A stretch of 64,000 nucleotides of DNA from Branchiostoma floridae. Its lineage: Eukaryota; Chordata; Leptocardii; Amphioxiformes; Branchiostomatidae. Positions 12,201 through 22,996 of the stretch are shown here, one piece after another. Every line of letters starts with the position of its first letter. The stretch's first letter is position 1. The notes beneath the pieces are model-generated. The model searched no databases, was not told where the DNA came from, and saw only the letters and a list, made by a program, of their open reading frames with translations. Made by a program: the position numbers and the translations under genes. The stretch spans positions 11,031,294 to 11,095,293 of the forward strand of contig NC_049992.1 of assembly GCF_000003815.2 (NCBI RefSeq). Reading direction: 5' to 3'.

Positions 12201-15200
12201 GGAATTCTACAAGATAGAAGCTTAGATGAGCTGGGAAAAATAGCAAGAGCGTAAACATTCGAAGTTAAGAGCCACACCTGGGATTCTTGTTGGGGTTGGA
12301 AAGTACGTATCTCATATTTCACAGACAGATGACATACGACACATTTAATGTGTGATGATAAGCAAACAAAAGCGTGTGTCTGGGGGGCGCCTGGGAAGTC
12401 ACGGAGATGGAAAAGTCCGGACGTTCCCATTCCAGTCATGACCGCTTCCAACCGTATGGAAACAAGTTGTGTAAACCTCGGCTCCTGCGCGTGCTTACTA
12501 CAGCACCGCGGGACTTTGACTTTCTCAGGGACGCATAGAACGTCGGGATGCATGAAAATATGTAATTTAGGACAAGCACTTAGGGTGTTGAGTGACACAG
12601 GATGGGGATGTAAAATGTAAGCTTTTGTGTAAGCCATACATACCATTTAAACATTGCCATGTCCAGTTAAACCAATCACATCATGGTTCCAATCTCTGGT
12701 TAAATTGATCGCAAAACAGTTAACATATCACAAACGCTAGTGATGTTGAAGGATGATTAAACGTTTTCATTCATAAACTACTAGTAGTATATATCAGTCC
12801 TGAACACGCCCTCTACCGAAAAACTTGATCTTGCACCAAGTTACATCGCCATTCCACTAGAGCTGTGACCTCACTGCGATCGCACTGTGACCTAAAATTC
12901 GACAAATCACTCTAGGAACGTCATAGGCAAAAACATTTATTTACGCGTTGTGCGTTTTGTTGTCTTTTCAGTCATATTTTAACATTTTGCAGGAAATTCC
13001 ATATGAAGTCAAGTGTTACACAAATCCAGTTTAGGTCGCACTAAGGTCCCAGCGCGATCGCCGTCTAACGAACTGGGACCCTCAGAGTTTTCCAACATCA
13101 CGCCTCTGGCACAGTAGGATCGAATTGACCCTTACCGTGACAGGTGCTTGCTCTCGAAACGCTCTTCACCAAACCCCCCGGTGTGTATCCTGCTCCACCA
13201 AGAGTGGCTTCTCTACAAACAATAATGACTTAATCCTTCCAATGCTCGTCGGCTCTCGAGAAGAATCCACTTCAGGTTATGATATAACGTGTGTGAATGA
13301 ATGGGAGTATCCTGTTGAACAGAGAGCCACGCCGAGAGTCTAAAGTTATTTTTTAAGTGGACGGAACCTACGCGGATTATGACTCAGGGCGCGTCATGTT
13401 CTTTAAGTTAAGTTGAAGTCCTTCCGGCATCAGATGGTGCATAGGGTGGTGCCTATCTCCGTTTCAGTAGCCCTAGGCCACACAACGTCTGTGCAAGAAC
13501 TACAGCAGTGGTGTGTGATCAACTTTCACAATCTTTTCCAAATGATGAGTGCAAGCAGCCAAAGAAACATGCACCATTTTAAAAGTCTTTTGTATGCCTA
13601 CCATATTGCAGGCAAACTCTCTACCTACTCGGCCATTGCGCCGGTCATGTTCTAAAACAAACAATTAATGAAAATTCAAAGTTAGTGTGGCTTATTCATG
13701 AGGTGCAATATTTTGAACGAAGATTATTTCTAGCTACTAAGTGGCGCTGTCAAGCAAAAGAAGTCATTTGACGGGAGATACTTCTTGACTGAGAAGTCAT
13801 ACTTTCCGTTTAACATGTGGCAAACTGTATGACAAGAATATTCAGGGTGGACTTGATCTTTTTAATTTTTGTTAATTTTAAAGGAAAAGCAAACAATAAC
13901 AATACAATAAAGTAACACATACACCACGGATCCAAAGCAAAAGTACAACATAATCAACAAACAGAAAAAAAAAGAATAAAAATAATACCAGCCAACTAAA
14001 GCACCACTAACACAGGAGAATAAAAAAAACACATAGCTTTTCAGTATTTATGGAATTGATGTTTATAGTTCGTACAGCTGTTGTGATTTTGTGCTTTTCT
14101 GTACGTGCGACTATGTGAGGAGTGCGCATGCGTCACGCATCCATGGCATTGAATTAACTACACGCTTGGTCGTCACGTAACAAACAGAAACGGCATTGAA
14201 TGGAACAGTCCATTCGTTTCCCAAAGTGGGGATTTCCTTTCCGTAAGATCTTCTGATGCAAAATATGTTAATGATGAACTCGTGAGTTGGAACCAGATTA
14301 TGTTGCTTAACTGACATGCACTCTCCGGAAAGTGTCGCAGTCCTCAGGACCTGGAACTAAAGTTGATGTCCACTGTTCATTGTACTTAGTACTTGTGCTT
14401 ACTTATCGAAAAGGAGAGATTTCTCCTGGACACACGATGAACTTGCAAACTGCACGTACGTAACAAAAAGACTAGACATTGACTGATGCAACAAAGTTAA
14501 TTGACAGCACTTGAGTAAACATATCTATCTCCATATGACGTAGATTTTGATATTTTTATAGTGTAAAAAGTAATCATATACATTTGATTTGATGTCTATA
14601 GGAAATTTGCGACGTTTGTGGTTTTGTTCTCAACCGTGAGTTCGATGAATCTTAAACACTGCAGACCATGTTAGCATAGTTAATCTTCATGATTTGTCAA
14701 CCACCACAATTCCTTGCCATTTTGTCGTTTAAAAGGGAAAAAATGCACTGTCGGGATTTAATCCACTATCAACTACATGGTTTGTATAAATATCCGATGT
14801 AGACGGTGCTTGAATTTTGGAGTTGACCTTGAAACCTTTGAATGACTGAAGAGTGAAACTCTCACTCTTTGTAGGCACTTCCCTCGCTTACGTACGAGAA
14901 CACTTCTGGGGACTTCTCAGTAAACGTGAAGTATGTCCTAGTCGGAAAAGAACCAATCGAGCACAATGGTTTCTACTTACAACACAAGAGTAACGTCCAT
15001 TTTCATGACGTTTCATTGGTCACATGACTTGTTGGTGAGTCTTCAATGATGAACTGTATGCAAATGACGTTATGTAAGGTTCCGACACGCGTATGTACAT
15101 GTGCACAAAATCTAGATCTCTGGCACTTCAAACTTACATTTGACCTCGCAGCTTGCAATTATAGTGTTAGGGGAGTGTTCAGTTGGTTTGACATCATGTC

Positions 15201-18200
15201 AGTCTTTAATGGTGAAGTTTATGCCATTGACGTTGTGTAAGTTCCGGACACGTTTACGTACATCTGAGCGAATGTCAGTCTGGCACATCAAACTTACATT
15301 GACAGGTGGCACTGAGATGAACATTTTATGGCATGGCGTTAGGGGAGTGGTTTTCCAAATCGTTTACGTCATGCTTGTTCTTTAATATCATTTTATCTGG
15401 CATCGTGTTGAAATTATGAAATGAATTCACACACAAGCTTCTAATCGCTATCATATGTAGGAGATGTACCTGAAACTATTGTCTACTGTCTGCAATACGT
15501 AGGCAAATTAGATCACCATTTTACCCTCGTGTGTCCGACGGAGACCCATACATAGCTGTAGACTCGATTAGTCGGTATCTATTTAGAGAGATAAGTGACA
15601 TTAGGTTCCCTGCATTTTCTTACGTTGAGTGTAACCTTACCCGTCACACATGTCAAAATACGTTCTGTTGGGCCACTTAAGTTTGCACGAACCCCAGCTT
15701 GAAATGTGTTATAAGATGTGTGTCCACAGGAAATATTATCAGTAGTTTATTGTTCAGACATCGTTAATCACACTGCAAGCAAGAGCTCATGGGTCTGAGT
15801 CTAAAAGCATTTGTACAAAAAAATATTTTTCATGTACTATTTATTCTATCGATGCCGTTTACTTTACTTTACATTGGTTGTTTCACGGAATGGTAACATC
15901 TACATGAACATGGATGAATATAGAATTCTAGAAAATATAGCTGTCCTGTAGATATCATGGACGCTATTTTCTATGCAATAGTCAAACTGTAAACACCTGG
16001 TTTGCAAAACGTTTAGCAGTAAAGTGGGGGTTGCTATGGAGAGGTAGGTCATTTTCCAATCATATCCAGGTGTTATCGCTTTGTTTGATGTCAAGGTACA
16101 GACTCTACAACTAATTTTCTGCAGTCACTGTAGTACCGAATGTATCGCATATTTCCCCCCCGACTGGGTGCCTAGCTGCAACCAAACCGGTTCATAGAGT
16201 CCTCTAGTCACCTAATCAACGCGGACCTTTGGCCTATAGAATTCATTTGTCTTCCGTCATGTTGACGACGATTGTTCGGAAACCCGACATGTGCTGGTAA
16301 TGATGATTCGTTTGTACATTTCACAAGCTGATTAGGGAAGTGTTTGGTTGAGATGAATTACAATTATGCTTGACTGAATTATAGGACTTGGAGGTATTAA
16401 CTTTTTAATCAAATTTTGTTATCACATGCCTATCTCATAATGCGGGTGCCCGGATACCTATTCATTAAATTGCACTTACGGTACAAAGTTAAGCAGGCTA
16501 TCCGGAATGTGTTAGAGCCAACGCCGATCCATACCAGAAAACTTATGTAGAACATTAATAAGGTATGTTTGAGGCAGCTATTATGTACTACGTCACTGCT
16601 GCCCTCAGAGGAATGTCCTGGTTTTAACTTATAAATAGTAATAGTTACAAAGTCTAGTTTTTATATAACTGTGTAGAATGGTCTGAGTAACTCCCTCTGG
16701 CTGTACTTGTATTACTACTTATAGTTTGTATATGACTGTGTATTTTTTTGTATCTAAATAATTTGTATCATTTGTAAATTGGATGTAATTCAGTGCAGAA
16801 AAAACTCTGACTCTGCGATATCCCAATAAAGACCATCTATCTATCTATCTATCTATCTATAAGACGACTGGGGGGATATAGAGTAACGGTGACGCGTTAA
16901 TTAATACGTACACAGTAACTGCCCACCCGTTGTATAGAGTAAACACTAGACACACAGTAAAAACAGAGTGAGTACCTCTTAAACAAACATCACACGCTTC
17001 ATTGGTGAAACATCCTCTTTCCTACAGTAAGAAACCGGCCTACGTAGGCTTCCCAAAAAACATATTCAAGCGATAACGTTCTATTCAAAAGGCGCGAGAT
17101 AGTCGCAAAGACACAGCACTTAACTATCAGCTATTACAACCATACTTGGGTCTCGTAGGGCCACATGGAGCGTTAAGTAACAAATCAAATATGTAAAAAC
17201 AACACTGTTAACTTCTCGGTCAATCTAAGGTGAGCGTTGACAGCTCAACTGACGTAAGCAAACTTAACTGCTCACTCAATGAACAAGGTATAAATGCCTG
17301 ATTCGTTCCTTTGTAAGCAGCCACGATATGACAAATGCAGATTATTGTATTGTCCGACCAAGGACGTGAGTACAGTTCACATAGCTTAGTCGAGGCGCAT
17401 ATAAAAACACACCATTGTAATGTTTTGTTACAAAACAACCCGACAAGACCAACATCCTCCCTCCCCATACACCAGCCATGACGGCAGAGGCAAACAATGA
17501 ACCTCATCAAACCACAATCGGTCATGATGTTATCTCGACATACATGAACCACCTGTTGTCTACACGACTATATCTAGATATACTCGCACACATGTATTAT
17601 GTATTTGCCATACGGGATGAATGAGGATACATATGTCTTTTCGCTTTTATGTTGCTGTCTATTAAGGGCACAAAGGCAACCAACTGCGAATCACAACTGC
17701 TTTGACGCAATATTTGCTCATGAAACACACCTTCAAAACTAGCTTTAACTACATATTCAGAAGAAGAAGATTAGCAGCATACTACCACAAACCGGTCGAA
17801 AGTCAGAAAATATCTTAAGTTACATATTTGCCACAAAATCATCGTTTTCGGGATGATGAAAGTCATAGCCTACATTCTAGTAAAACTATTAGTATTTCTT
17901 ACCTTCGGTAAACTTGCGTGTTGTTTGTTCTGTGTGGGATCCATGGACTCTTGAGCCCTCAGCAGCCTTTCTGCCCGGTTCAGCACGTCTGCCCTGTTCT
18001 CCCGGCTCATGTCCGCCGTCTGCACCGGGACGGGGATCCGGCTCCTCGGGGAGAGGCCGCCAGGGAGCGCGGGCTCGTCACGAGCCGGTGGGGCCGACTT
18101 GCTCTGCCGCCCTTCGCCCCCTGGCACCCGTATCTCGATCGGGATGGTGATGTTATCCTTGTGGGTCGGTGCTTGGGGACCGCTGTGTCCTTCTTCCGGC

Positions 18201-20446
18201 GATGTGATCGGCACGAGCTCGTGCTTGATTTTGCCCACTTCGATCTCCATCTTACTGTCGTCTCCGCTGTTCGGAAGACTGTCCTCCGACTCCGCCCGGA
18301 TGTCGATCCCGGAGTCCCTCATACTCTGTACCCGGGAGTCCTGGATAACTCCGCTCGAGTCAACCTTGGCCATTTTCATCTTGGTCGAGATCTCGAGATC
18401 TTTCTGCTCGGTCGAAGTCAGATCTTCTGTGTTGATCTTGAACTTCTCATCGCCGATGGTGATGTTGATATCCTTGATGGTGTACATTTCCTGAAATAAT
18501 AGTTGAAAGATTTGCTATACAGAAATAAATCTCACCACTCTGAACTACACTTAGTAATCCGTGTAGGTTGTCGTCATCTATCTAGAGTATCTGTTGCCAT
18601 TTCCGCTTGCACGTAGAACGCACGTACAGCGTGTCTAGAATAATGGCGGATACACGGGGCATGCCTGACAAAACCGGCCTCAAGAGCGATTGTCGTCAGC
18701 ACATTGGCTGCCACGGCCTCTTTGGTTCGTCACTATGGCGTGCGTGCCTCGGACAAGTGTACATAGTTACTCAAGCACAGCAGGCAATAGGACGGTGTGG
18801 TCACAATAGAAACAACCACCTTCTCTGCCGAGTGAAAAGCCGTCACGTGGTGTGACGACAAAACCCCTTAAATGGCTCGATTACCCTTATTAATGGATTA
18901 GTTGTTTGCCCACTGATTGGAGTGTTGGTTTAGGGGAAGCAAATAAGGAGGATTTGTTAAGGAAAGCAACAGGTGGGACGGCATTACTTCGCGGCCAGGG
19001 CGGTCTAGTTTGAAAACAGTCTTAAATCCAGTTGCTTACAGAAAACTAAAAAATAAGCTATGTTCATTGCCATGGTAACTTCTTGCTAAGTACACACGTC
19101 ATCAAGGGTGAAGTGCCTGAGCCCCTGGCGGGCCTACCCTCCCGTGAAGCGGGCACAGCGGCAGCAGCGTGTTTGGCGATACAAGTCTTTATGTGACATT
19201 AGCGCGTGAAAACATTCCGCCATGGCAAGGCGGCAAACACAACAGAAACCTTCAGATTACACAACAGACTTTGGTCTCCCGTGGCATTCTTTCTCATGCA
19301 TCTCCGCCATGACTAACTTCAACCGAGCGCCGGCAAATACAAAACGTTACAAAGAGCGACTGCAGGCACACAAGCTACGTGGCCGAGAAGTCACTTTTTT
19401 AATAAGTCGGTCACTCCGACACCACATGTGCAGCTTTTCTTAGATAACACCTAAGCAAAAGATGTCCATTTCTTTTCGAGACTGCGTTCAAGGGCTGATT
19501 ATTTGGAATATAAAATGAAGCCATTGTCCAGTTCCTATTCTTCGGTTAGAAACTTCAATGTGGAGATTGATATATGTTTTGCACTCCAAATCCATAACAC
19601 TTCGGATGATTTTCGACAACCGAGAATGGTTTCAAGGGTTTCAACACGTTTATTGAAATAAATAACTTTGACAGATGTTTGACAGGAGAGAAAGGTCTCT
19701 CCACCTAGCGGACAATGTCAGAAACAAATCATGGATCTTACCGGCCTCTGTCCTTCTCCGAGAGACAATCGTCGCACTTGAATATTGTCGGAAGGAGTCT
19801 CAGAAATCAGAGTGCCTTTAGTATTCGTCGAAGAGTGTCGACGACGCGAATCTGCCTTTATGTCGGTTTCTTCAAGGGAATATCTTCGCACTTGAAGTTT
19901 CTGGAAGGCAGCTTCGGGCTGCAGGGCGTCTTTGACAAGCGTCGCAGAGTGTCGACGGCCTGGGGGAACTAGTATTTTGGCTTCTGGAGAAAAACAAAAC
20001 GAATTCAGTATTTTTAAGGTAACATGGTATTTTCGTTATAGGTCACTGGGGTACTAATTCACCGTCGCAAAAAATCATCGCGGTTCAATCCTGCTTGTCT
20101 GTGCCTCGCAAGAGATCAACGAATGGCCGTCACTGTACATTTATTCACCGATACCCGCAGAAAAAGAAAGTAACTAGTTTTGATTGTAAAAGACGAAAAT
20201 AATCGTATGCTTTTTCAGGACAAATGTCTCTAACCCATTACGTATTCATCGAGGAGGTACGTGACTCTGTGGACGGCTGAAAAATTGCAGAAAAAATGTG
20301 ACTTAAAGCCGAAATCGCACAAAAAACACAACTCATTGGATTCGTTTGAAACTTCTCCGAAATAATTTTTTCACTTCACCTGAGATACCGCTATCGTCAG
20401 AGTCAGACGGCCGACGAAACGCGCGGAGCGCGTCCTGCCGATGCAT
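322..20446 (-). CDS. DCX-EMAP / EML-like microtubule-associated protein (doublecortin x2 + HELP + WD40), 22 coding exons
   Basis: Exons, transcript order: 20446-20380, 19983-19742, 18490-17903, 10971-10186, 8891-8690, 8288-8163, 7882-7675, 7090-6941, 6693-6624, 6417-6316, 5946-5851, 5303-5163, 4851-4705, 4264-4142, 3724-3587, 3321-3190, 2751-2595, 2268-2171, 1707-1620, 1324-1232, 944-814, 486-322. All introns are GT-AG and every phase matches; the sum is 4050 nt (1349 aa plus stop). Domains: RRxS-rich N-terminus (1-103), acidic/Ser linker, DCX1 about 373-455 ([10 protein letters not shown] start), DCX2 about 504-585 (ends FIACGSE), HELP about 700-760 (KLEWVYGYRG), then EML WD40 propellers to the C-terminus ([17 protein letters not shown]-like and [12 protein letters not shown] blocks). 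The WD40 part aligns with vertebrate EML1-4 from memory. Known EMAPs bind microtubules and Drosophila DCX-EMAP acts in ciliated mechanosensory neurons; a ciliary role here is inference. The first two exons are the least certain part. Confidence 0.93.
4325..4545. mobile_element. MITE, family 'GTTCACCTTTATCC', copy 1
   Basis: Terminal inverted repeats near AGTTCACCTTTATC with GGTAACCTATATCC-like subterminal sequence at one end, and its complement (GGTTACCCCGCGAATAAAGG) at the other. An inner inverted pair reads GTTTCAAACTGCAATAT / TTGAAACCACCGTCC. Three more copies lie in MTOR introns (56168-56370, 58264-58456, 60126-60303). It has no coding capacity. Confidence 0.8.
4931..5096. mobile_element. 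MITE with TIR AATCTCCAGGCAGATCC
   Basis: The ends AATCTCCAGGCAGATCCTAC and GTAGGATCTGCTTGGAGATT are near-perfect inverted repeats 166 bp apart, inside the intron between exons 5303-5163 and 4851-4705. Non-coding. Confidence 0.75.
5488..5742. mobile_element. Harbinger-like MITE, GC-rich TIRs
   Basis: The ends GGCTTGGGTCACATTTCC and GGAAATGTGCCGTTAGCC are inverted and continue into CAAACCGGGGCCCGGCC and its complement. Flanking bases are TTA (left) and TAA (right). The same termini bound the larger nested element at 28330-29913, so this is an internally deleted relative. Confidence 0.75.
6185..6305. repeat. (TAG)n-rich trinucleotide microsatellite
   Basis: Imperfect GTA/TAG triplets run for about 120 bp and stop about 10 bp before the donor of exon 6417-6316. 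Frame-independent openness across this run gives spurious long ORFs of poly-Val, poly-Leu or poly-Thr. Confidence 0.9.
7397..7631. mobile_element. MITE with TIR GGTGCACTTGCGGCACCGG
   Basis: The left end has GCGGCACCGGTGCGGCACTG followed by CGGGGTTC. The right end has GAACCCCGCAGTGCCACACC and then GGTGCCGCATG, ending in GTGCAC. The AT-rich core contains TTTTGTTGTCTT, shared with the repeat at about 12860-13080. It lies in the intron before the exon carrying the second half of the HELP motif. Confidence 0.75.
8841..9041. repeat. 67-bp tandem repeat, three copies, overlapping a coding exon start
   Basis: Copies begin at 8841, 8908 and 8975. The first copy includes the acceptor and first 51 nt of exon 8891-8690 (minus strand TTCCAG|GTTCAGGGGTT). 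Copies 2 and 3 lie in the intron and keep the acceptor sequence. The 67-bp period is not a multiple of three. Confidence 0.92.
10186..10971 (-). CDS. Exon encoding doublecortin domain 1 and most of domain 2
   Basis: This is the largest exon of the gene (262 codons, phase 0 at both ends). After an acidic DDDDD patch it carries a complete DCX fold signature: [10 protein letters not shown], a [15 protein letters not shown] segment, then [14 protein letters not shown] linker with [11 protein letters not shown] follows, and a second DCX begins at about exon residue 205 ([10 protein letters not shown]). DCX2 is finished by the next exon at 8891 ([16 protein letters not shown]). Tandem DCX domains bind the microtubule lattice; the fusion to HELP-WD40 is the DCX-EMAP arrangement. 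Listed separately because it defines the family. Confidence 0.9.
11115..11348 (-). CDS. Candidate alternative first coding exon of the DCX-EMAP gene
   Basis: An ATG at 11348 opens 78 codons ending in a Lys run and a clean donor AAG|GTAAGG after 11115, in phase 0. This is the same phase that exon 10971-10186 accepts, so it can replace exons 1-3 and give a protein of about 1128 aa that keeps both DCX domains. It is basic, with RRGK, RRKRF and KKK stretches. It cannot be an ordinary internal exon: reading from the nearest upstream acceptor (CTGCAG, exon start 11358) in phase 0 meets a stop, so it fits an internal promoter with a short 5'UTR. No homolog is recognised. It lies 144 bp upstream of the exon it would join. 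Confidence 0.55.
12861..13080. repeat. Probable MITE with CGATCGC-containing inverted ends
   Basis: The left end contains CTGCGATCGCACTGTGACCT. The right end contains GGTCGCACTAAGGTCCCAGC followed by GCGATCGC, an imperfect inverted match. The core shares TTTTGTTGTCTTTTCAGTCA with 7397-7631. The boundaries are approximate. Confidence 0.5.
15050..15310 (+). repeat. Two diverged copies of the ATGCAAATGACGT repeat
   Basis: Copies begin at about 15055 and 15218. Each reads ATGCAAATGACGTTATG-like, then TAAGTTCCGACACG, a TACGTACAT segment, and a CTTACATTTGACC-like end, about 90 bp in all. Related copies lie at 21535-21556 (reverse), 24795-24900, 25680-25775 and 25865-25950. Confidence 0.65.
16600..16860 (+). 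mobile_element. 3' end of a non-LTR retrotransposon with (CTAT)n tail
   Basis: An AT-rich untranslated stretch ends CCAATAAAGACCATCTATCT and continues as CTAT repeats to 16860. A 3' terminus followed by a short tandem tail is typical of CR1/RTE-type LINEs. The 5' limit is uncertain and no RT coding remains here. Confidence 0.55.
19742..20446 (-). CDS. First two coding exons of the DCX-EMAP gene, including an RRxS repeat exon
   Basis: Exon 1 (20446-20380) is 22 codons plus one base, ending DSDDSGIS before CAG|GTGAAG. Exon 2 (19983-19742) follows a strong acceptor (pyrimidine run, CTCCAG) in phase 1, stays open for 80 codons and ends CCG|GTAAGA in phase 0. This is exactly the phase required by the acceptor TTTCAG|GAAATG of exon 3 at 18490. 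Exon 2 encodes two internal repeats of about 40 residues with four basic RRxS motifs (RRHSA, RRYSL, RRHSS, RRLSL). The chain of three matching phases is the main support; I do not recognise this N-terminus in a known family. The alternative is translation starting at the Met at 18487, giving about 1245 aa. Confidence 0.7.
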
Positions 20447-20585
20447 GCTGCTTGTTAGATAATCAGTGACTGATCCGTGGCAAAAACCAGAAATCCTCCA
20501 AATCCACAGAAATTTGTAACAGAACAATGTTTGACGCTCTTGAAGGTTTTAAAATAGTAACACATTGTTCATAATTAGGCCCGTC

Positions 20586-20590
20586 ATTGG
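20586..20590 (-). promoter_or_regulatory. CCAAT box about 140 bp upstream of the DCX-EMAP start codon
   Basis: The minus strand reads GTAACCAATGACGGGCC about 140 bp before the ATG at 20446. The same AACCAATGxCxGGCC block recurs at 27438-27434 and a diverged form at 28309-28305, upstream of the duplicated first-exon modules. The match is by motif only. Confidence 0.4.
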
Positions 20591-20831
20591 TTACTGTACA
20601 AACTTGATCATCGGCTCGATGTAAGCATCTTGCATAAGTCTGATCAAGGGTGCTCATGAGTTTCAGGCACAATTGATTTTTGTTTCGGAACGTTTCTTTT
20701 TTTATGATTGCGCATGCGTTCTTATGAATAATCTTAATGAAGAGCTCTTGGAGGGACTCTTGTTCCCCTTAACACCGATTTCGGACTAGCGGTCAAAATG
20801 ACACACACAAAGGCTAAACCCGGATTAAATA

Positions 20832-20922
20832 TAGCCTCCTTTGCAGACTTCGGGAGCGGTGGAGTTAATTTTTTTTCAGTCCTGAAACGGTGATTGGCTC
20901 CTGAAGTCTGTAAAGGAGACCA
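20832..20922. repeat. Short inverted-repeat (hairpin) element
   Basis: GCCTCCTTTGCAGACTTC on the left matches the complement of GAAGTCTGTAAAGGAGACC on the right, separated by about 40 bp. This is a likely small MITE upstream of the DCX-EMAP first exon. Confidence 0.55.
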
Positions 20923-21719
20923 GATGAAAGACCGCTTTGCATTGTGGTATACCTCAAAGAGCAGCGTGACATACACGTGCGTTGCCGTTTGACCTATAAA
21001 ACGTTAATGATGGCTAAAATGTACAAAACTAAACTAAACAATGCTAAATGTAACGATGATTGCCGATGGTAAAGTATTAGTGACCACAAGTTCTTTTCTA
21101 TATTTACATGAAACAGATAATCGTTATCAAATACAGAGTGTTTACTTCACTGACATATAACTGTTGGGATGTTATTTCTTTGTAAGTTTTCAACCTTCAT
21201 ATTGCATGCAGGAGACAAACATCTGCACAAAATCCCCTCACTTGAATTTGAAAATCTCTAATGTGAAAACATGTTTGGTTCCAATTGATAATTTCTTCAA
21301 AATGAGATTAGTAAAGATTGCAAAAAAAGTTTGAAGAACAATCTTAAGAGGGTTCCAGATATTTATTCGTCAGCTGGAGAACTGTGGCCAGCATCCTTTC
21401 AAATATAACATGATCTTTATCCTTGTTATTGCACGATAACACACTCCTAACTCTGTAGGTGGGCTTCGCTGGGTCAAATGTAAGTTTGGTGTAGCAGCCA
21501 TTTCAGGCACATGTGAATACACGTGCCTAGAGCATTCATAACGTCATTTGCATACACCCCACAAATGAAGGCTGATCAAGAGGCCATACAACCAATGAAA
21601 TGCCAGGAAATGTGCATACACTTCACAACTGAAGACTGACCAAGAAGTCATACAACCAATGAAATGCCAGGAAATGTGATGTTGCGGAAAACATTAAACT
21701 ACTTCTTTTTACTTGTTCG
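20923..21719. other. Intergenic stretch with a 65-bp direct duplication
   Basis: No gene is seen. At 21549-21679 a unit beginning TGCATACAC and containing CATACAACCAATGAAATGCC is present twice in tandem. The reverse ATGCAAATGACGT motif sits at 21541-21553. Confidence 0.6.
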
Positions 21720-22996
21720 CTGCAGAATTCCTTTTTTTTTAATTTTTATTAAAAACAACAACAACAACAACAGTACATTTGTCATCAACTAGGACTAGAG
21801 TTTGTACAGTCGAGTACCATTGCACATGGAGGGATAACATATACTGGTGTGTCTGGACGAATTACATGCAGTACATGGGTAGTGCAACAGTTAGAAGAGA
21901 CAAATATGTGTAGTACATCTGGGGAACCTTAAGGAATATGTACAGTCTGTTACTACATTATGATCAAAAATGGAGAAGTCTAACAGTAGGTGCAGTTCAT
22001 GCCAAACTATCAATAGAAAATTTGTACAATCAATCTACATTGGCTGTCAGTCTATCATGGAATATCCGTTCTTCGACGTCCTTTTCAAAGACATTAAAGA
22101 GGCTAGTAATGCACAGGTGTGGGTCTTTTCTATGCCAGATCCAAGTTTTAAAGATTGTCCATTTAGCAATAGCAACAGTAAAGGTTCTATTTTTCTGGTC
22201 TTTAGCAGTTATTAAATGATTAATTTTTCCAAATAAAATTTCCTGCAAAGTAATTTTTATGTTGGGTAAGGGTACAAATGTGTTAACTAATTCCCAGAAA
22301 TTACACAGTCTTTCACATTTAAAGAACATATGCTCATAACCTTCTATGCTTCCACTGCTACATAGTGTACATGTTGCATCATATATGTGTCCCGTTTCAT
22401 CTTTGATACCCCATTTGTGCAGATTGTGTGCACATGGTAATATTCGGTGTAATAGTTTGTAGTTTAACTCTGCTAACTTAGTGTTTATACAGGTCTGTGT
22501 GCTTAACCATCTCCAGATATTTTCCCAAGCCAGGGTTTCAGTAGGAAATATGGATTGCCATCTTTTACAGCATGTTGGTTCCTTGGCCTGTGCCTGCACT
22601 AATGCATTATAAAACAATTTGCAGGTGTTCTTGCTTTTGATTTGTTTTGTTGTTTTACCATCAAATATACATGGGGTAAGGGTGTTAAGCTCTAATCTTT
22701 GATAAGGAATTGGGCCTCTATGGTTTCTTATTGCATTCTTCCATGTAAGAGGTATAGCTTGAAACAGAGTTATATATTCAATAATACCATTAGGTCTTGT
22801 GTTAAGGTTAAGCTGAGGGTAGTGATCTAAAGACATGAACCTGTCTAAGGGGAAAATGTCTTTTACGAATATTATGTCATTTTTTATCCAGGTTGGGAAG
22901 AAAATTGTTTTACCTTGTGACCTTATATATTTGTTGCACCATATATTTTCACCCATTATTTCACTTACACTAGAGGGTTACACTGCAGAATTCCTT
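21720..22996 (-). mobile_element. 5'-truncated LINE insertion with 14-bp target-site duplication
   Basis: The direct repeat CTGCAGAATTCCTT occurs at 21720-21733 and 22983-22996 and brackets 1249 bp. On the minus strand this holds an open frame (22956-22030, 308 aa), then about 300 bp of 3'UTR and an A-rich 3' end, seen as a T run at 21734. The frame ends with a zf-RVT-like knuckle (CTLCSSG...HMFFKC) and a W-rich tail typical of the C-terminus of L1/Tx1-like reverse transcriptases. The RT catalytic core is missing, so it is a dead-on-arrival 5' truncation. The exact TSD and uninterrupted frame suggest a young insertion. Confidence 0.85.
22030..22956 (-). pseudogene. C-terminal fragment of LINE ORF2 (RT C-terminal region)
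   Basis: 308 codons are uninterrupted, and the first ATG is likely fortuitous because the element is truncated. Seen directly: a Cys-x2-Cys...His-x4-Cys knuckle at about residues 200-220, and surrounding motifs such as WENIWRWL and LNYKLLHRILPC of the kind found downstream of the thumb in L1-clade proteins. No YxDD or endonuclease motif is present. Confidence 0.75.

Larger units (their letters stand above)
11359..17902. other. Long intron of the DCX-EMAP gene, mostly without coding sequence
   Basis: Between exon 18490-17903 and the alternative first exon I see no exon-like frame with matching splice phases. Open frames up to 171 codons (e.g. 12646-12131 minus) resemble nothing known. Recognisable contents: the CGATCGC repeat (12861-13080), two ATGCAAATGACGT-type repeats (about 15050-15310), and a retroelement 3' end with a CTAT tail (16600-16860). 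Confidence 0.6.

Noticed and set aside
12131-12646. 171-codon minus-strand frame in the long DCX-EMAP intron
   Set aside because: No recognisable domain, no good splice partners in phase and no codon pattern of the neighbours; kept out as a chance frame.
17918-18499. 193-codon and 161-codon plus-strand open frames
   Set aside because: They lie antisense to the third DCX-EMAP coding exon; the minus frame has matching splice phases and the others resemble nothing.
20446-20527. Upstream extension of DCX-EMAP to a Met at 20527
   Set aside because: The extra residues are hydrophobic and aromatic with no support; the Met at 20446 aligns with the start of the duplicated-exon homology.
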